This document shows positions 33,682 through 47,539 of a DNA stretch of 64,000 nucleotides, in pieces. Each line of letters starts with the position of its first letter. Position 1 is the stretch's first letter. The stretch spans positions 1-64,000 of the forward strand of contig MCFH01000032.1 of the NCBI GenBank assembly GCA_002104945.1, written 5' to 3'. Source of the DNA: Piromyces finnis (Eukaryota; Neocallimastigomycota; Neocallimastigomycetes; Neocallimastigales; Neocallimastigaceae). The notes beneath the pieces were generated by a model. It saw only the letters and a list, made by a program, of their open reading frames with translations, had not been told where the DNA came from and searched no databases. The translations under genes and the position numbers were made by a program.

Positions 33682-35467
33682 TGTCACAATAACATATATA
33701 AAAATTTAAAAAATTTGGACACATGGAAAAAATTATTTTTTAAATTTTTATTAAAAAATTTCAAAGTATAAAATTTCTAATATTTGAAATTATTAAATTT
33801 TTTAAAATTATTAAAATTTTATTATTAAAAATTTTAATTTAAATTTATTAACTATTTACAATAATTATATTAATTATTAATTTATAAAAATTAAATATTT
33901 TATAATTAGATAATAATTAATTAAAATTAAAAAATGTAATAATTAAAATTGTTCATGTATAAAAAGAACAAAAATTGACAAAAATTACGAAGCTTTAGCG
34001 TTAGTAATTTTTTAACTTAAAGTTAATAAAATTTATAAACTCCTATAAAACCTAAAACTTTAAAAATTTTAATATTTTTAATAACTTAATATATGCTGAT
34101 ATTAAGTTATTGCTAAAATAAAAATATTATTTAATTTTCTTTATATAAATATTATTAGCTTTACGCCTTCAATAGGAAAGCGTATTATATTTGTTAATTA
34201 ATATATGTAAAGTGGGCTAGGGTTGATATGTAACTTGGTCAGAATGTTTTGATATAATACAACTTAATCTAAAATAAAATATTAAACTTGTTTATTATTA
34301 AACCTTTTCTTTAAAACTTATTAAAGAATTTTAAATAATACTAATTTAAAAATTAATAGGTTTTTATATTTAAAGTAAAAATTTTAATATAATTTAATTA
34401 TGAAATTTGTTTATTAATTATTTATTTATTAAGATAATATTTATTAAGTTATATTATAATTAATAATTAATAATTAATAATCTTACAAAGAATTTCAAAA
34501 TTGATTTTAATTCTTTGTTTAAATACTTTTTTCTTACATATAATAAAATTACATTGATATTAATATTGATATTAATAATAAAGAAAAAAATAAAATAATT
34601 TTAAATTAAAATATTAATAATTGATATTGATATTAATAATATGAACTCATATGATAGATCTTAAGATTAATCTTTTAAATTACTTTTAAAATAAAAGTAT
34701 TGTTTTAACCATTTTAAATTGTAAATATTTAATATTATAAATTGAGAATAACAATTATTGATACTAATTATATATATTCTCATGATCAATTAATTAATAA
34801 TTATAACTAATGATTTTTGATCTAAAGGCTTTTTTGGTTTGATTATGATTAAGGTTATTAATCAAAAATTATTTGAAAAATTATTAATTAATTTTTATAA
34901 TTGATTAGGTTTGTAATCAAGAATATTTATTATCTAACCTTATTTAATAATAATGGAGAGTTTTTAAATTGAATTATTTATAGTATGTTGGATGACTTGA
35001 ATAATGACTTTAATTATATAAATTAATATTGATCATTTTAATATATATTATTATATATTTATTGGAACTAATTAATTCTTTAAATAACTATATCTCAAGA
35101 ACTAGTGGTCTAAATTAGCTGAAAATTTGTGAGAATATAGATCTCAACTAGTACTTTCTAATAAAGTTGATTTGAATTCTCTAGAAAATGAAAATAGGAC
35201 GCGAGATTCAGAAGTTATCCCTAGTTTCGTATAATGAATTTTCTTCTCAAGGGTTAATTTATTGAAAATTAAATTTTTGTGATCCTTAACCCTTTCCCAT
35301 ATTAGATTTTTCAAAGTGATCTTTTAATTATTTTAAAAGTATTTTATAATTTTTGAAATATAAATTTGATTTTTTAATTATTTATTTAAATATTTAGTAT
35401 ATTTATTAATCGTCTTCTATTCTTGACATTACCACACTTTTCTTTAATAAAAAATCGCTTTTTGACA
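33682..35467. mobile_element. LTR-C copy (inverted), interrupted by LTR-K
   Basis: Starts TGTCACAATAACA and ends CTTTTTGACA. The LTR-C body is 33682-34205 and 35428-35467. This copy has no Rep insertion. No matching duplication at its ends. Confidence 0.82.
34206..35427. mobile_element. LTR-K nested in LTR-C
   Basis: Starts TGTAAAGTGGGCTAGG and ends TATTCTTGACA, 1222 bp. The flanks ATATA and TTACC are not a duplication, and about 10 nt of LTR-C (ACTAGTGTGC in other copies) are missing at the site, so the insertion was followed by a small deletion. Its first ~50 nt resemble LTR-E (shared GGTCAGAATGTT). Confidence 0.75.
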
Positions 35468-35483
35468 ATTACTACATAAAATT

Positions 35484-35623
35484 TGATAAATAATTAAATT
35501 CATAAATAATAAATTAATAATAATGATAATAATAATAATAATAATAATAATAATTAAAATACAGATAAAAATTAAAATATTTAACATGTATAAAATTATT
35601 AAATTAAAAATTATAAATGTAAA

Positions 35624-35654
<31 letters not shown>

Positions 35655-36055
35655 TAAATTAAATAGTTTATATTTGTTTATATTTATACTTTAAAATAAT
35701 AATTTTGTATAAATAGTAATAGTAAATGTTCTTTTTAAAATTGTTCCTAATAATCCGTCAAAATTAGATATATTATATTAAATTTATTAAAATAATATTT
35801 ATAATTATATTCATATACATACGAGATGATTAATGATAATATATATACATATATTTAATAATACGAGAGTTATTAAAAATCAAAATTTTATAATTAAATA
35901 AACTTTATTTTATAAAACTAACTAATACTTGAAAATGAACAAGTATAAAAATCATTTATTTTTATTTTCTTTATTTTTATTTATAAAATTTTAGATACAG
36001 ATATTATCACTTTCTATATTCATTTATAGAATTAAGATAATATTCTACCGTATCA
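35484..36055. mobile_element. LTR-H copy 2
   Basis: Starts TGATAAATAATTAAATTC, contains a short (AAT)n run at 35518-35552 and ends ACCGTATCA. Shorter than copy 1 (45795-46599) mainly because of the AAT array. Confidence 0.72.
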
Positions 36056-36059
36056 ATTT

Positions 36060-36515
36060 TGACACAAGTTTAAATATACCTTAATTCTAAATAAAATTAG
36101 GAAGTGGTATATTTAGTGTGTATTTGAATGATTTATTTTTACTTGCTCATTCTACAAGTTTTATATAATTTATAAATAAAATTTAAAAATACATCTTGTT
36201 TTATAATATTAGTTTATTTATTTAAAATAAATGTATAATACATCTCGCTATGTATTATAAAAAAATATATATTAATTTATTATTTTATTATTAAAATATT
36301 CTAATTTTCCTGGCTAATTAGTAACAGTTTTTAAAATAATGTTTTCTATTTCTATTTATACTATTTAATTACATTTAAGTTTGTTTATAAACAAAAATTG
36401 TTTATATTTTACATTTTTAAAATTTAATTAAATATTTATATTTTACATTATTTTGATTATTTACTATTATTTTAATTTATATTAATTTATTATTTATAAA
36501 TTTCATTCTTTATCA
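36060..36515. mobile_element. LTR-M copy 1
   Basis: Starts TGACACAAGTTTAAATATACC and ends CATTCTTTATCA. It matches 38739-39183 plus 45740-45791. Only ATTT separates it from LTR-H and AAA from LTR-F. Confidence 0.68.
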
Positions 36516-36518
36516 AAA

Positions 36519-37053
36519 TGATACGTATTATTTAATAATACCATAAATTTAATTATTTATTTTATTTCCAGGAATTGAACAAAAGGGAATTATACAAAAT
36601 AATATATTCTAATAAAAGAATGAAAAAGGATTATTTGTATATTTATTTATCTTATAACCAATAATTATATTTTAGTGTTATTAATTATTTTGTTTTATTA
36701 TATTTTATTATTTTCAACAATTTATACACCAAGTATTTGAATATAAAAAAAGGAAATAAACATAAAAATCTTATTTGTAACTTTCTCTTTTATTTTATTA
36801 ATAAAAATAATTTTAAATAAATTTATATATTTAATGCAAAAATATTCTAAATTAAACAACTATAAAAATTCTCAACAATTAATTATATTTTATAAAAAGA
36901 ATTCTCTCTTTTAAATAAAAGCAAATTTTAATTACTTTTATATGATATTTTATTGGTTATTTAATAACTATTATTTTTCTTAAATAATTGCTAACCCTTA
37001 ATTTTAACTATATAAATTTAATATTTTTAACTATATAATTTTATCATGTATCA
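36519..37053 (-). mobile_element. LTR-F complete copy
   Basis: Starts TGATACGTATTATTT and ends CATGTATCA, 535 bp, inverted relative to the element G 5' LTR (12188-12678). It is followed by AAAAT and an LTR-I start. Confidence 0.75.
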
Positions 37054-37058
37054 AAAAT

Positions 37059-37645
37059 TAATATAATTTGATAATAATCTTAATTTTGAATTTTACTTCA
37101 AAAAGTGATTATTATATTAATCTTTAGTTATAACTGTGTAAGTTATATTATTTAAGACTTAGAATTGTTTTTCTAAAAATTAATAAAATTGTTTTATTAG
37201 AAACACTCGTTTTTCTAATATTTAAATATTTAAAATTTTATTTATTTAATTATAAAAGTGATTATTAAAATTATAAAAATATTAACTAAGCTATATAATA
37301 TTTCTTTATTAATAATAATAATGATTAAAATGAGAATATTTACATGTATTTATATTTTCTTTTAAATTTAAACTATTTACATTAAAATAATAAAATTAAT
37401 AACTATTTACAATAAAAGTAATAAAAGTAATTAAAAATAACAATAAAAGAAATAATTAAAAGTTAAAGAATATAAAAAGTTGTTTGTTTTACAATTAATT
37501 AAAGTAATAATTATTTTTAATGTTTTAATGAAAGTGTTTAGGATTAATTTTATTTTAGAATTTTGGTAAAGTAATTAAGTTACTTTTAGGGTTAACTTAA
37601 AAATCAGGTTTAATAATAATTTTATATTTATTAATTTCATTATTT
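37059..37645. mobile_element. Partial LTR-I copy 2
   Basis: Begins TAATATAATTTGATAATAATC (first G of TGATA changed to A) and follows LTR-I to TTTCATTATTTAT. A central part is missing around 37535, where about 200 nt present at 20540-20700 are absent. Confidence 0.65.
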
Positions 37646-38733
37646 ATAAAAATGATGCGTTGACCGATATATTTTTGAATAATATAATGTTTTTAATAAA
37701 TAATAAATTCTAGGATTTATGATGAAACAATAAATTTAAAATAAAATATGTTTAATAATTAACAAATAAATCACTCAAAACTTGAAAATAAACTCTTTTA
37801 TTATGTTTAAATTATCTCTTTATTATATTTTATAATTTATTTATTATCTATTTATTGTCCGTTTTTATTCTACATTTATTATCTGATTTTTATAAAGAAG
37901 AGTTTTATCTTCCTTTTATACATTTTCATTTATTAATTGTATTATTATTTTTAACTATTAAATATTATTATTACTATTGTTATTATTTATTAAAATTAAA
38001 AGAATAAATTAAAATTATGTCTTAGTATTATAAAATATTATAGAATATTACTTATTTGATTTTCTTATTACTTCAAAATGTTTAAATTTAGAAAAATTAT
38101 TATAAATTATCATTGACTATCATTAAATGTATAATACCTTGGATAAAATAATTAAAATTTAAAATTAAAATAATATTAAAATAAAATTAAAATAAAATTA
38201 AAATATTAAAAGTATCAATTATTATAAGCACACATTTTATACAGAAACATAAAAGAGTTCTGTATTTTATCTTTAGAATTGTTATTATTGTTCTATTTCC
38301 AGGTTTTAAGTTTATCATTTTAGTAATAATTACTCAATTAGTTATTTATTAATTTATAAGTTTAAGAGAATTTCTAAAGAACACTTGGATAAACACTAGA
38401 ATTAATAATTTGATGTATACCATTTTATTTTTTTTTAGTTTATTTATTCATTTTTATTTATTTATTATTATTTTATTATTTTAGTACATTATTGTATTAA
38501 GTCGTCTTATTTTTTAATAATTTATTTTATTATTATTAGGTCGTTTTTACTCAGAATTTATTATATAATAAAGAGAATATTATTTATTTAAAGAAAGGGT
38601 TATATTTTCATAAAATTATTATTCATTCATTTTTAAGGGTTATTATCGTTTATTTTTATTATAAGTTACTATGGGTTAAGTCGTGTTTATTCAGTTAGTT
38701 TTTATTATGTTTTTATATGAATAGCGTATCAAA
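37646..38733. other. AT-rich repeat remnant ending GTATCA
   Basis: About 1.1 kb without coding potential, starting near TGATGCGTTGACC and ending AGCGTATCA. TG...CA-like ends suggest another LTR-like unit, but no second copy is seen in the window. Confidence 0.4.
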
Positions 38734-38738
38734 AATTG

Positions 38739-39183
38739 ACACACGTTCAAATATACCTTAATTCTAAATAAGCTTAGAAAGTGGTATATTTGTGTGTAAT
38801 TGAATGATTTATTTTTACTTGCTCATTCTACAAGTTTATATAATTATTAAATATAATTTAAAGTTTTAAAAACACATCTTGTTTTATAATATTAGTTTAT
38901 TTATTTAAAATAAATATATAATACATCTCGCTATGTATTATAAAAAAAAATATATTAATTTATTATAATTTTAAAATATTCTAATTTTTCTGGCTAATTA
39001 GTAACCATCTTTAAAAATAATATTTTCCATTTCTATTTATAATAAATAATTACATTTAAGTTTGTTTATAAACAAAAATTGTTTATATTTTACATTTTTA
39101 AAATTTAATTAAACATTTATATTTTATATTATTTTGATTATTTACTATTATTTTAATTTATATTAAGTTTATATAATTTTAAA
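38739..39183. mobile_element. LTR-M copy 2, split by element D
   Basis: Starts TGACACACGTTC after AAAAT. It is interrupted at 39183 by element D and resumes at 45740-45791 (ends CTTTATCA). The TTAAA at the break is the target duplication of element D. Confidence 0.75.
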
Positions 39184-39826
39184 TGTCAAGAGTTAGAGTG
39201 GATTTAGAATTATAATTAAGTCTACTAGGTTAGGATAGGCTTAATTATATAGTAAATAATAAATTTTTATAAATAAAAGAGTAATAAATATAGTTTTTTA
39301 AGAAATATTTTATTTAATTTTTATAATATAAGTAAATGATAATTATTAATTTTAAATATTGAATTTACTATATAAAAATGAGTATAATAATCTCACAAAG
39401 AACTTCTTAAAGTTGTTCTTTGTTCAACTTATTTATACTTCATTTTTAATATAATGTTGATATTAATAAAGTATAATAATAATATAATTTAAGTTATACA
39501 TGTATAATAATATAAATATAAATATTAATAAAATATAATAGTAATAATAATATAATTTTCTTTAAATATCGATATTAATAAGTTGTTAAAAATAATATTA
39601 ATAATTATTTAAATGAATCTTATTTTACTAATTGGTTTGTTTAATATTAATTAATTGTTACACTCTATTTATCTCCGGATAATAAATAGCTTTCCAATTA
39701 ATATTTATATTAAATAAACTATTATTAGTAAAATATTATTAAATTAATATTTTAATTAATTTAACTAATAATTCAAAATTATGAAATTTCATGAAATGTC
39801 AAATTTCATGAATTGTGATTTTGACA
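39184..39826 (-). mobile_element. Element D 3' LTR
   Basis: Follows the purine tract AGTGGAAGGGAGT on the element strand. Same length as 45097-45739. Confidence 0.95.
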
Positions 39827-39842
39827 ACTCCCTTCCACTAAA
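39827..39842 (-). other. Element D polypurine tract
   Basis: TAGTGGAAGGGAGT lies directly upstream of the 3' LTR on the minus strand, the plus-strand primer site. Confidence 0.82.
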
Positions 39843-40351
39843 ATTGGATACTAGACAATTTTTGATAGTGGAATATCTTATATTGAATTTAAAATATTGA
39901 AATTTTAATATTTTCAAAATTTTTGAAATTTCGAAATGGTCACATGAGGATGGAGGAATGAATTTTAAATGGCCATTTCACGAAATTTCAAAAGTTGTCA
40001 AAAATTGGTAAAAATGAAATTTTGTTATGAAATACATATTACATATATGTATTGTATAAAAAATGTGTTTTTGAAATTTTTTATGTTGTACAACTGTCAT
40101 AATTGAAATTTTGAATTTTTTGAAATTTTAAATTTTGATTTTAAAGGGTTTTTTATGTTTTTTGAAATTTTTAAAATTTAATATTAAAAATATTAATAAT
40201 AATAAGCTGAAAAATAAATTTTATAATTAAAAAATAGTGAATATAAAAATTTTTGAAATTTCAATTTTTAAATCTGTGATGGGTTAAATTGAAGTAATTT
40301 TGTATTATAATAGTTTTCTCATTTTTTTTTTCATTCTCTCTCTCTTTCTCT

Positions 40352-40384
<33 letters not shown>
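39843..40384. other. Element D 3' untranslated region
   Basis: AT-rich, with repeated GAAATTT motifs and a CT-rich stretch at 40331-40386 ending in more than 30 T (an A-run on the element strand) right after the pol stop. Confidence 0.7.
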
Positions 40385-40390
<6 letters not shown>

Positions 40391-43300
40391 ATAAGCGATA
40401 TCAATAGGCTTCCTATTGTTCTTTAAATATAATAAGAAGATATTTTGGTTTCTTGGGTTATCTTCAACTTCACTAGAAGGAACCCAATTATATTGAGAAC
40501 GGTATTTGTATCTAATTTTGTATTCATACCGTTTAAGTTTATAATTAGTTCGAAATCCCGCAATCTCAATGATGTCTTTAATTGATTCGGGATCCTTTGA
40601 TCTTGATAAAAATCTTGAAGGGGTAGGAATAAAAGGTTCAAGTTCCGAAATATGGAAGATTGGATGATGTTTTGGGAAAGGAGAGTTGTGTATATCTATT
40701 TTATAATTGTTATTTTCCAAAACATATAAAACTTTATAGGGTCCATATTTACAAGGAGAAAGTTTTGGAGTTTCTTCCGTAGAAAAGGGTGGAGGAGCTT
40801 GAATCCAAACTTTATCGCCAACTTTAAATATAGGAGGTGACATCCTTTTCTTATCGGCATGTTTTTTATATAAATCCTTGGCTCTAAATAAAACTTCTTT
40901 AACATAATTAAAATTATCACAAACATTTCTAATAAAATTATTATTAGTATAGGATTTGTCATAAAGGAAAACATCATCAACAGGAGGGTGGAATCCATAG
41001 TTAATAAAGAAAGGACTTTGTTTGGTAGACTCATTAATAGAATTGTTATAAACAAATTCGGCTAAGTGAATCCATTCAACCCAATCATCATGATAATAGG
41101 ACTTTGAATAACAGCGGAGATATTGTTCAATAAAAGAGTTACATCTTTCAACTTGCCCGACCGTTTCATGATGATCAGTGGTAGCAATTTTAGTTTTAAC
41201 TTTAAGTTCTTCCATTAAACTATTCCAAAGATCACTAGTAAATTGAGAACCACGATCAGTATAAATATCAGAAGGCAATCCATGAAGTTTGAATATATTT
41301 TTAATAAAAGCTGTAGCTGTTTGTTTAGCATCGGGTATTTTCTTAAAAGGAACTAAATGAATCATTTTTGAAAATCTATCTACAGTAACCATTAGAACAG
41401 TATATCCTTTAGAATCAGGTAAACCACATAAAAAGTCAATTTCAACAGAACGCCATGGTCTATCAGGAGTTTCTAAAGGTTGTAAAGGACCATATTTTTT
41501 GTGTTTATTGAATTTGTTTCTAGTACAAGTTTCACAAGAATTAACAAATTCAGTTACATCTTTATGAATTTTTGGCCACCAATAGTTTCTAGTAATTAAT
41601 TCATCAGTTCTTTTAATACCCAAATGACCAGCGGCAGGATTTTCATGGTATCGCATAAGTACTTCTAATCTTAAAGCTTCAGGAATATATATTAAATTAT
41701 TATAAAGAATCATATTATTTTGAATCTTGAATTTATTCATTTTTCTAAAGGGTCTATAAAAATAACCTTGATTAGCATTATTTGGTGCAAAATATAATCT
41801 AATATCGTTTGCAGTATTATCTGTTTTAGTATATTCGATAACTTTATCAATAAAGTCACTAAGAATTCCCACAAAACATGGAATGTTTTTAACATTTTTT
41901 ATATCTAAAATATGCTCAGGTTTTATTTGTTCATTACCAGAATTATAATCAGGTCTTCTAGAGAGACTATCTGGCTTACCATTTTTTCTTCCTTGGCGAT
42001 AAATTAATTCAAAATCATATTCTTGAAAGAAGAGATGCCAACGATGTTGACGTTGATTTTGAATTTTTCCACCTAATGTATAAAGTAAATTGCGGTGGTC
42101 TGTATAAACTTTTACTTTAAATTTAGCACCTAAAAGTAGATGTCGCCAAGCCGAAAAAGCAGATTTAATAGAAAGAAGTTCTTTATCTGTAATAGAATAG
42201 TTCCTTTCTGTATCATTTAAACTTCTGGAAAAATAAGCAACAGGATGTAGTTTTTTATCATCATCATATTGAGATAAAACGGAACCTATTGCGAAATTGT
42301 TGGCATCACATTCTACTATAAACGGCCTATTAGTGTCAGGAAAAACTAAAACGGGAGAGGTAATTAATTTATTTTGTAAATTTACGAAAGCATCATCACA
42401 TATCTTATCCCAATGAAACTTAACATTTTTCCTAGTTAAATTATGTAAAGGTTTGGCGATTTTGGCAAAATTATTAACAAACCTTCTATAATAATTACAA
42501 AGACCAAGAAAGCGTTGAACATCTTTAACACATTTTGGTCTAGGCCATTCTTTAATAGCTTCGATCTTCTTTGGATCAGTAGAGATACCATTACCTGAAA
42601 TAGTGAAACCTAAGAATTCAACTTCATTTTTATGAAATTCACATTTTTCAAATTTTGCATATAAGTTGTTTTGTATTAATTTATCTAAAATAGATCTTTC
42701 ATAGTTGATATGATCGTTGAGATTTTCTGAGAAAATTAAAATATCATCCATGTATAAAATAACAAATTTATCCAAATATTCGCGTAATATTGAATTTATG
42801 AATGATTGAAATGTTGCTGGAGCATTTTTTAATCCATATGGCATTACTAAATATTCGTAATGACCAAACTTTGTTCTAAAAGCAGTCTTATATTCATCAC
42901 CTTCTTTTATTCTTATCAAATTATAAGCTGATCTCAAGTCCAATTTAGTGAAAATTTTTGAATCCCTAACCCTTTTAATGATATCTGAAATTAAAGGTAA
43001 AGGGTACGAATTTCTTACTGTTACAGCGTTTAACTTTTTGTAATCAATATAGACCCTTAATGAGCCATCTTTTTTCTTCTGGAAAACAACAGGGTAACCT
43101 GCAGGAGATTCAGAGGGCCTAATAAAACCTTTTTTAAGATTTTCATTAATATATTCTTGTAAGGCTTCTTCCTCTTGTCTTGATAAAGGATAGATAGGTC
43201 CATAATGTAAAGTGGCGTCATTTTCTAGGACTATTTTACAATCAGTTAAACGGTGTGGAGGTAACTTATCAGCTTTTGATTTGCTGAAAACAACAGCAAG

Positions 43301-44071
43301 ATCTTTATATTCATTAGGGATATCATCCATGATAAGGGTTAGGTCATTTTCTTCATCATCTTCAAAATTTTCGACATTTTCAGATAAAAATGAATGGATA
43401 AAATAATTGATATCACTCTTATTAAAAGACGTAGAATTATTATCTTTAACTTGACGATTAGATTTATGAGAGAAATTAGTAGAATTATTATTAGTATTAT
43501 CGGAAAATGAATAATTAAAATCTTTTTTAGAATGAGAAATTTTTAAATTTTTTGAAAAATTTTTTAAATTCTTATTATTGAAGTGTTTAAAATTATTACA
43601 ATATAAATGATTATTTTTATAATTAAAATGAATCTTAAATTTCTTCATGAATTTATTTCCAAATAATAAATCCATAGGAATATGTTCTGAAACTAAAAAT
43701 TTTTCTTTAAAAGATATAAAATAAAATTTATTTTTGATAAAAATTTTTAATTGAAATTTTAAATAAACATAATCATTGATATCAGTAGTAAACCCACTAA
43801 TACCTTTTATAATCAATTTGTTTTTTAATTTTCTTTTAATTAAATTATATTTTTCTACAAATATGGTAGAAATAAAGTTGCATGAGGAACCTGAATCAAG
43901 TATTGAATTACAGGTTATTGGAGAATTGGTAATAAAATTAGAGTTGTTATTTAGAAATTCTTTAGGAATATATAAATTAAAGGTTAGAAATGAATTTAAA
44001 TTGGGATTTTCTTTGTTCTCTAGAGATGGGAAATTATAATAAATAATTTTTGGTGTATTATGAACATCCAT
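40385..44071 (-). CDS. Ty3/gypsy element D pol (PR-RT-RNase H-IN)
   Basis: 1228 codons without interruption. Domains in order: aspartic protease ILDSGSSCN (Asp59); Asn-rich linker (about 150-230); RT with FTKLDLRSAYN (Asp378) and YMDD (440-443); RNase H (ECDANNFAIG, Asp589; TDHRNLL about 660); integrase zinc finger (HENPAAGHLG...CETC, about 790-835); and DDE core (VEIDFLCGLP, TDRGSQFTSD, HHETVGQVER, about 865-980). The C-terminal stretch (YEYKIRYKYRSQYNWVPSSE) looks like a divergent chromodomain. The frame stays open upstream of this Met to the gag end and lies -1 relative to gag, so translation probably enters by frameshift. All catalytic motifs look functional. Confidence 0.93.
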
Positions 44072-44094
44072 TGACGTCTTATGGTGTTCATTGT

Positions 44095-44107
44095 TTAAAA
44101 ATTTTTT
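44095..44107 (-). promoter_or_regulatory. Candidate -1 ribosomal frameshift site (A AAA AAT)
   Basis: On the minus strand the gag frame reads TCA AAA AAT TTT TAA. A-AAA-AAT fits the X-XXY-YYZ heptamer, two codons before the gag stop. A -1 slip leads straight into the open pol frame (TTT TTA AAC AAT...) that reaches the Met at 44071. No downstream pseudoknot was checked. Confidence 0.6.
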
Positions 44108-45062
44108 GAAGAAATTTTTTGGGTTTTTGTAGTGGAATAATTATTATTATTATTACCACCATTATTATTAGTTGAATAATTAGATTTTAAATTATTATTG
44201 TTATTATTATTATTGTGATATTTTTGATAATTGTTTCTATTATTATTATAATTATTGTTATTGTTATTATAAAATGAATTTTTTCTTCTATGGCTTTTAT
44301 TATTAATTTGGTTTAACTTTTTATTTGAAACATTGTTTTGTTCAAATAAAATACATCTTGTGAAAATAGCTTCGAGAGTAGTAGGAAAGTCATCTAATCT
44401 TTCAATTTACTTAGCTTGATCTTAGCTAATTTACGGCTTGAAACATTTGGAAAAGTGTTTTTTAATTCTCCTAATAATTTGAACATAGTAGAGGGATGGG
44501 TATTTCCACTGTATCTTGTTAAATACCAAGTTCTAGCAATTCCTCTTAATCTTGTTTTAACAAAATTAATTTTGGCTTCTTCCATCATATGTTTATTAGA
44601 ATAGGTGCTAAAAGTATCTTCACAAATTTGACAGAATAGTTCAGTTTCATGAGGATCACCAGAAAAAAGACCTGGGTCTGGAACTTGATTTATTGGAGTG
44701 GAATATTTTGATCTCATTATTACATCAAAATCCAAATCATATTTTGTAGATGTAGATGGGGCAACTGAAGGGGTTAGGTCTGGCTGACCACCACTTGGTT
44801 TTCCATTCTTATTTAAATACTCTTGAATGGTGTTGATATTGTTAGAGACCGATTCCAAAACTTGTGCGAAATTAGCAGTATTTCTTTTAATTTCTTGAAA
44901 CTGAGATTCAATATGTTTTTCAAAGTCTTTAACTTGACTAATAGTAGCAAAGTTTTCTTGAACGCTGTTCATAATGTCTACAGCAGTAGTTTTAGCATCT
45001 TTGCGGAGTTGATTAACTTCATCCAGAGTTTGCCAAGAGCTAGCAAAGTTTTGTTCTGCCAT
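44095..45062 (-). pseudogene. Element D gag, internally deleted and frameshifted
   Basis: From ATG at 45062 the frame encodes a coiled-coil-like N-terminus and a capsid region (RGIARTWYLTRYSG; RKLAKIKLSKL), then stops at 44394. From about 44405 the sequence continues in another frame (LDDFPTTLEAIFTRC), followed by an Asn-rich tail with no zinc knuckle, to TAA at 44095. Compared with element A gag, about 50 residues of capsid between KLSKL and LDDFP are missing. The join is thus an out-of-frame deletion rather than a one-base error. Confidence 0.78.
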
Positions 45063-45096
45063 CCTAAGGTAGTAACCAAAGTTAAGGTGAGATTAT

Positions 45097-45739
45097 TGTC
45101 AAGAGTTAGAGTGGATTTAGAATTATAATTAAGTCTACTAGGTTAGGATAGGCTTAATTATATAGTAAATAATAAATTTTTATAAATAAAAGAGTAATAA
45201 ATATAGTTTTTTAAGAAATATTTTATTTAATTTTTATAATATAAGTAAATGATAATTATTAATTTTAAATATTGAATTTACTATATAAAAATGAGTATAA
45301 TAATCTCACAAAGAACTTCTTAAAGTTGTTCTTTGTTCAACTTATTTATACTTCATTTTTAATATAATGTTGATATTAATAAAGTATAATAATAATATAA
45401 TTTAAGTTATACATGTATAATAATATAAATATAAATATTAATAAAATATAATAGTAATAATAATATAATTTTCTTTAAATATCGATATTAATAAGTTGTT
45501 AAAAATAATATTAATAATTATTTAAATGAATCTTATTTTACTAATTGGTTTGTTTAATATTAATTAATTGTTACACTCTATTTATCTCCGGATAATAAAT
45601 AGCTTTCCAATTAATATTTATATTAAATAAACTATTATTAGTAAAATATTATTAAATTAATATTTTAATTAATTTAACTAATAATTCAAAATTATGAAAT
45701 TTCATGAAATGTCAAATTTCATGAATTGTGATTTTGACA
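45097..45739 (-). mobile_element. Element D 5' LTR
   Basis: 643 bp, same boundaries as the 3' LTR. The bases after it on the element strand (ATAATCTCACC) are not a standard TGG primer-binding site. Confidence 0.95.
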
Positions 45740-45794
45740 TTAAAATCAGCTATTCTATTAATTCATTATTTATAAATTTCATTCTTTATCAAAA

Positions 45795-46599
<805 letters not shown>

Positions 46600-46604
46600 A
46601 AAAT

Positions 46605-47396
46605 TGATATAATTTGGTAATAATCTTAATTTTGAATTTTACTTCAAAAAGTGATTATTATATTATATCTTTTGTTATAACTATATAAGTTATATTGATT
46701 AAGATTTAAGATCGTTTTTATAAAAATTAATAAAATTGTTTTATTAGAAACACTCGTTTTTCTAATATTTAAATATTTAAAATTTTATTTATTTAAGTAT
46801 AAAAGTGATTATTAAAATTATAAAATATTAATCTAACTATATAATATTTCTTTATTAATAATAATAATAATGATTAAAATAAGAATATTTACATGTATTT
46901 ATATTTTCTTTTAGATTTAAACTATTTACATTAAAACAATAAAATTAATAACTATTTACAATAAAAGTAATTAGAAATAACAATAAAATAAATAATTAAA
47001 AGTTAAAGAATATAAAAAGTTGTTTATTTTGCAATTAATTAAAGTAATAATTATTTTTAATGTTTTAATAAAGTTGTTTAATTATATTATTTTATAACAT
47101 GAATTATTATATTTGTTTACTTTTAAAGTGTAATTTACTAACGAAGTTATTAAATATTTAATTTAACAATTAATTTAACAAGAGTTATATATTTTGATCT
47201 CGATTAATTAAAGTTTATTATTTTCTTTCAATAATCAAAATATATGTAGTGTTTAGGATTAATTTTATTTAAGAATTTTGGTAAAGTACTTAATTAAACT
47301 ATAACTTGTTTTAAGTTACTTTTAGGGTTAACTTAAAAATCAGGTTTAATAATAATTTTATATTTATTAATTTCATTATTTAACAAAATTTTATCA
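46605..47396. mobile_element. LTR-I copy 3, adjacent to tRNA-Cys
   Basis: Starts TGATATAATTTGG and ends AATTTTATCA, 792 bp; its end is 3 nt from the tRNA-Cys 5' end. It matches 20028-20829 almost throughout. Confidence 0.75.
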
Positions 47397-47399
47397 AAT

Positions 47400-47471
47400 G
47401 GGGTGTTAGCTCAGCGGTAGAGCAATTGACTGCAGATCAATAGGTCTTCGGTTCAAATCCGGAACGCCCCT
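47400..47471 (+). tRNA. tRNA-Cys (anticodon GCA), copy 2
   Basis: Identical to 31567-31638, with a similar ~60 nt downstream flank (TTTTTTCAT...ATTATATAAAATAATGCTA), so the two loci are related by duplication. It marks the boundary between the LTR region and the single-copy gene region. Confidence 0.95.
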
Positions 47472-47539
47472 GTCTATTTTTTCATATTTTATCAAAAAAA
47501 AAAAAAGAAATTATATAAAATAATGCTAGAGACATATGA

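Larger units (their letters stand above)
39184..45739 (-). mobile_element. Ty3/gypsy element D, full length (TSD TTAAA)
   Basis: 6556 bp with TGTCAAGAG...TTTTGACA LTRs of 643 bp each, which I could not tell apart by eye. TTAAA at 39179-39183 and 45740-45744. Structure on the minus strand is 5' LTR, gag, pol, polypurine tract, 3' LTR. Apparently identical LTRs mean a recent insertion. AT-rich like the host DNA, unlike element A. Confidence 0.96.
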
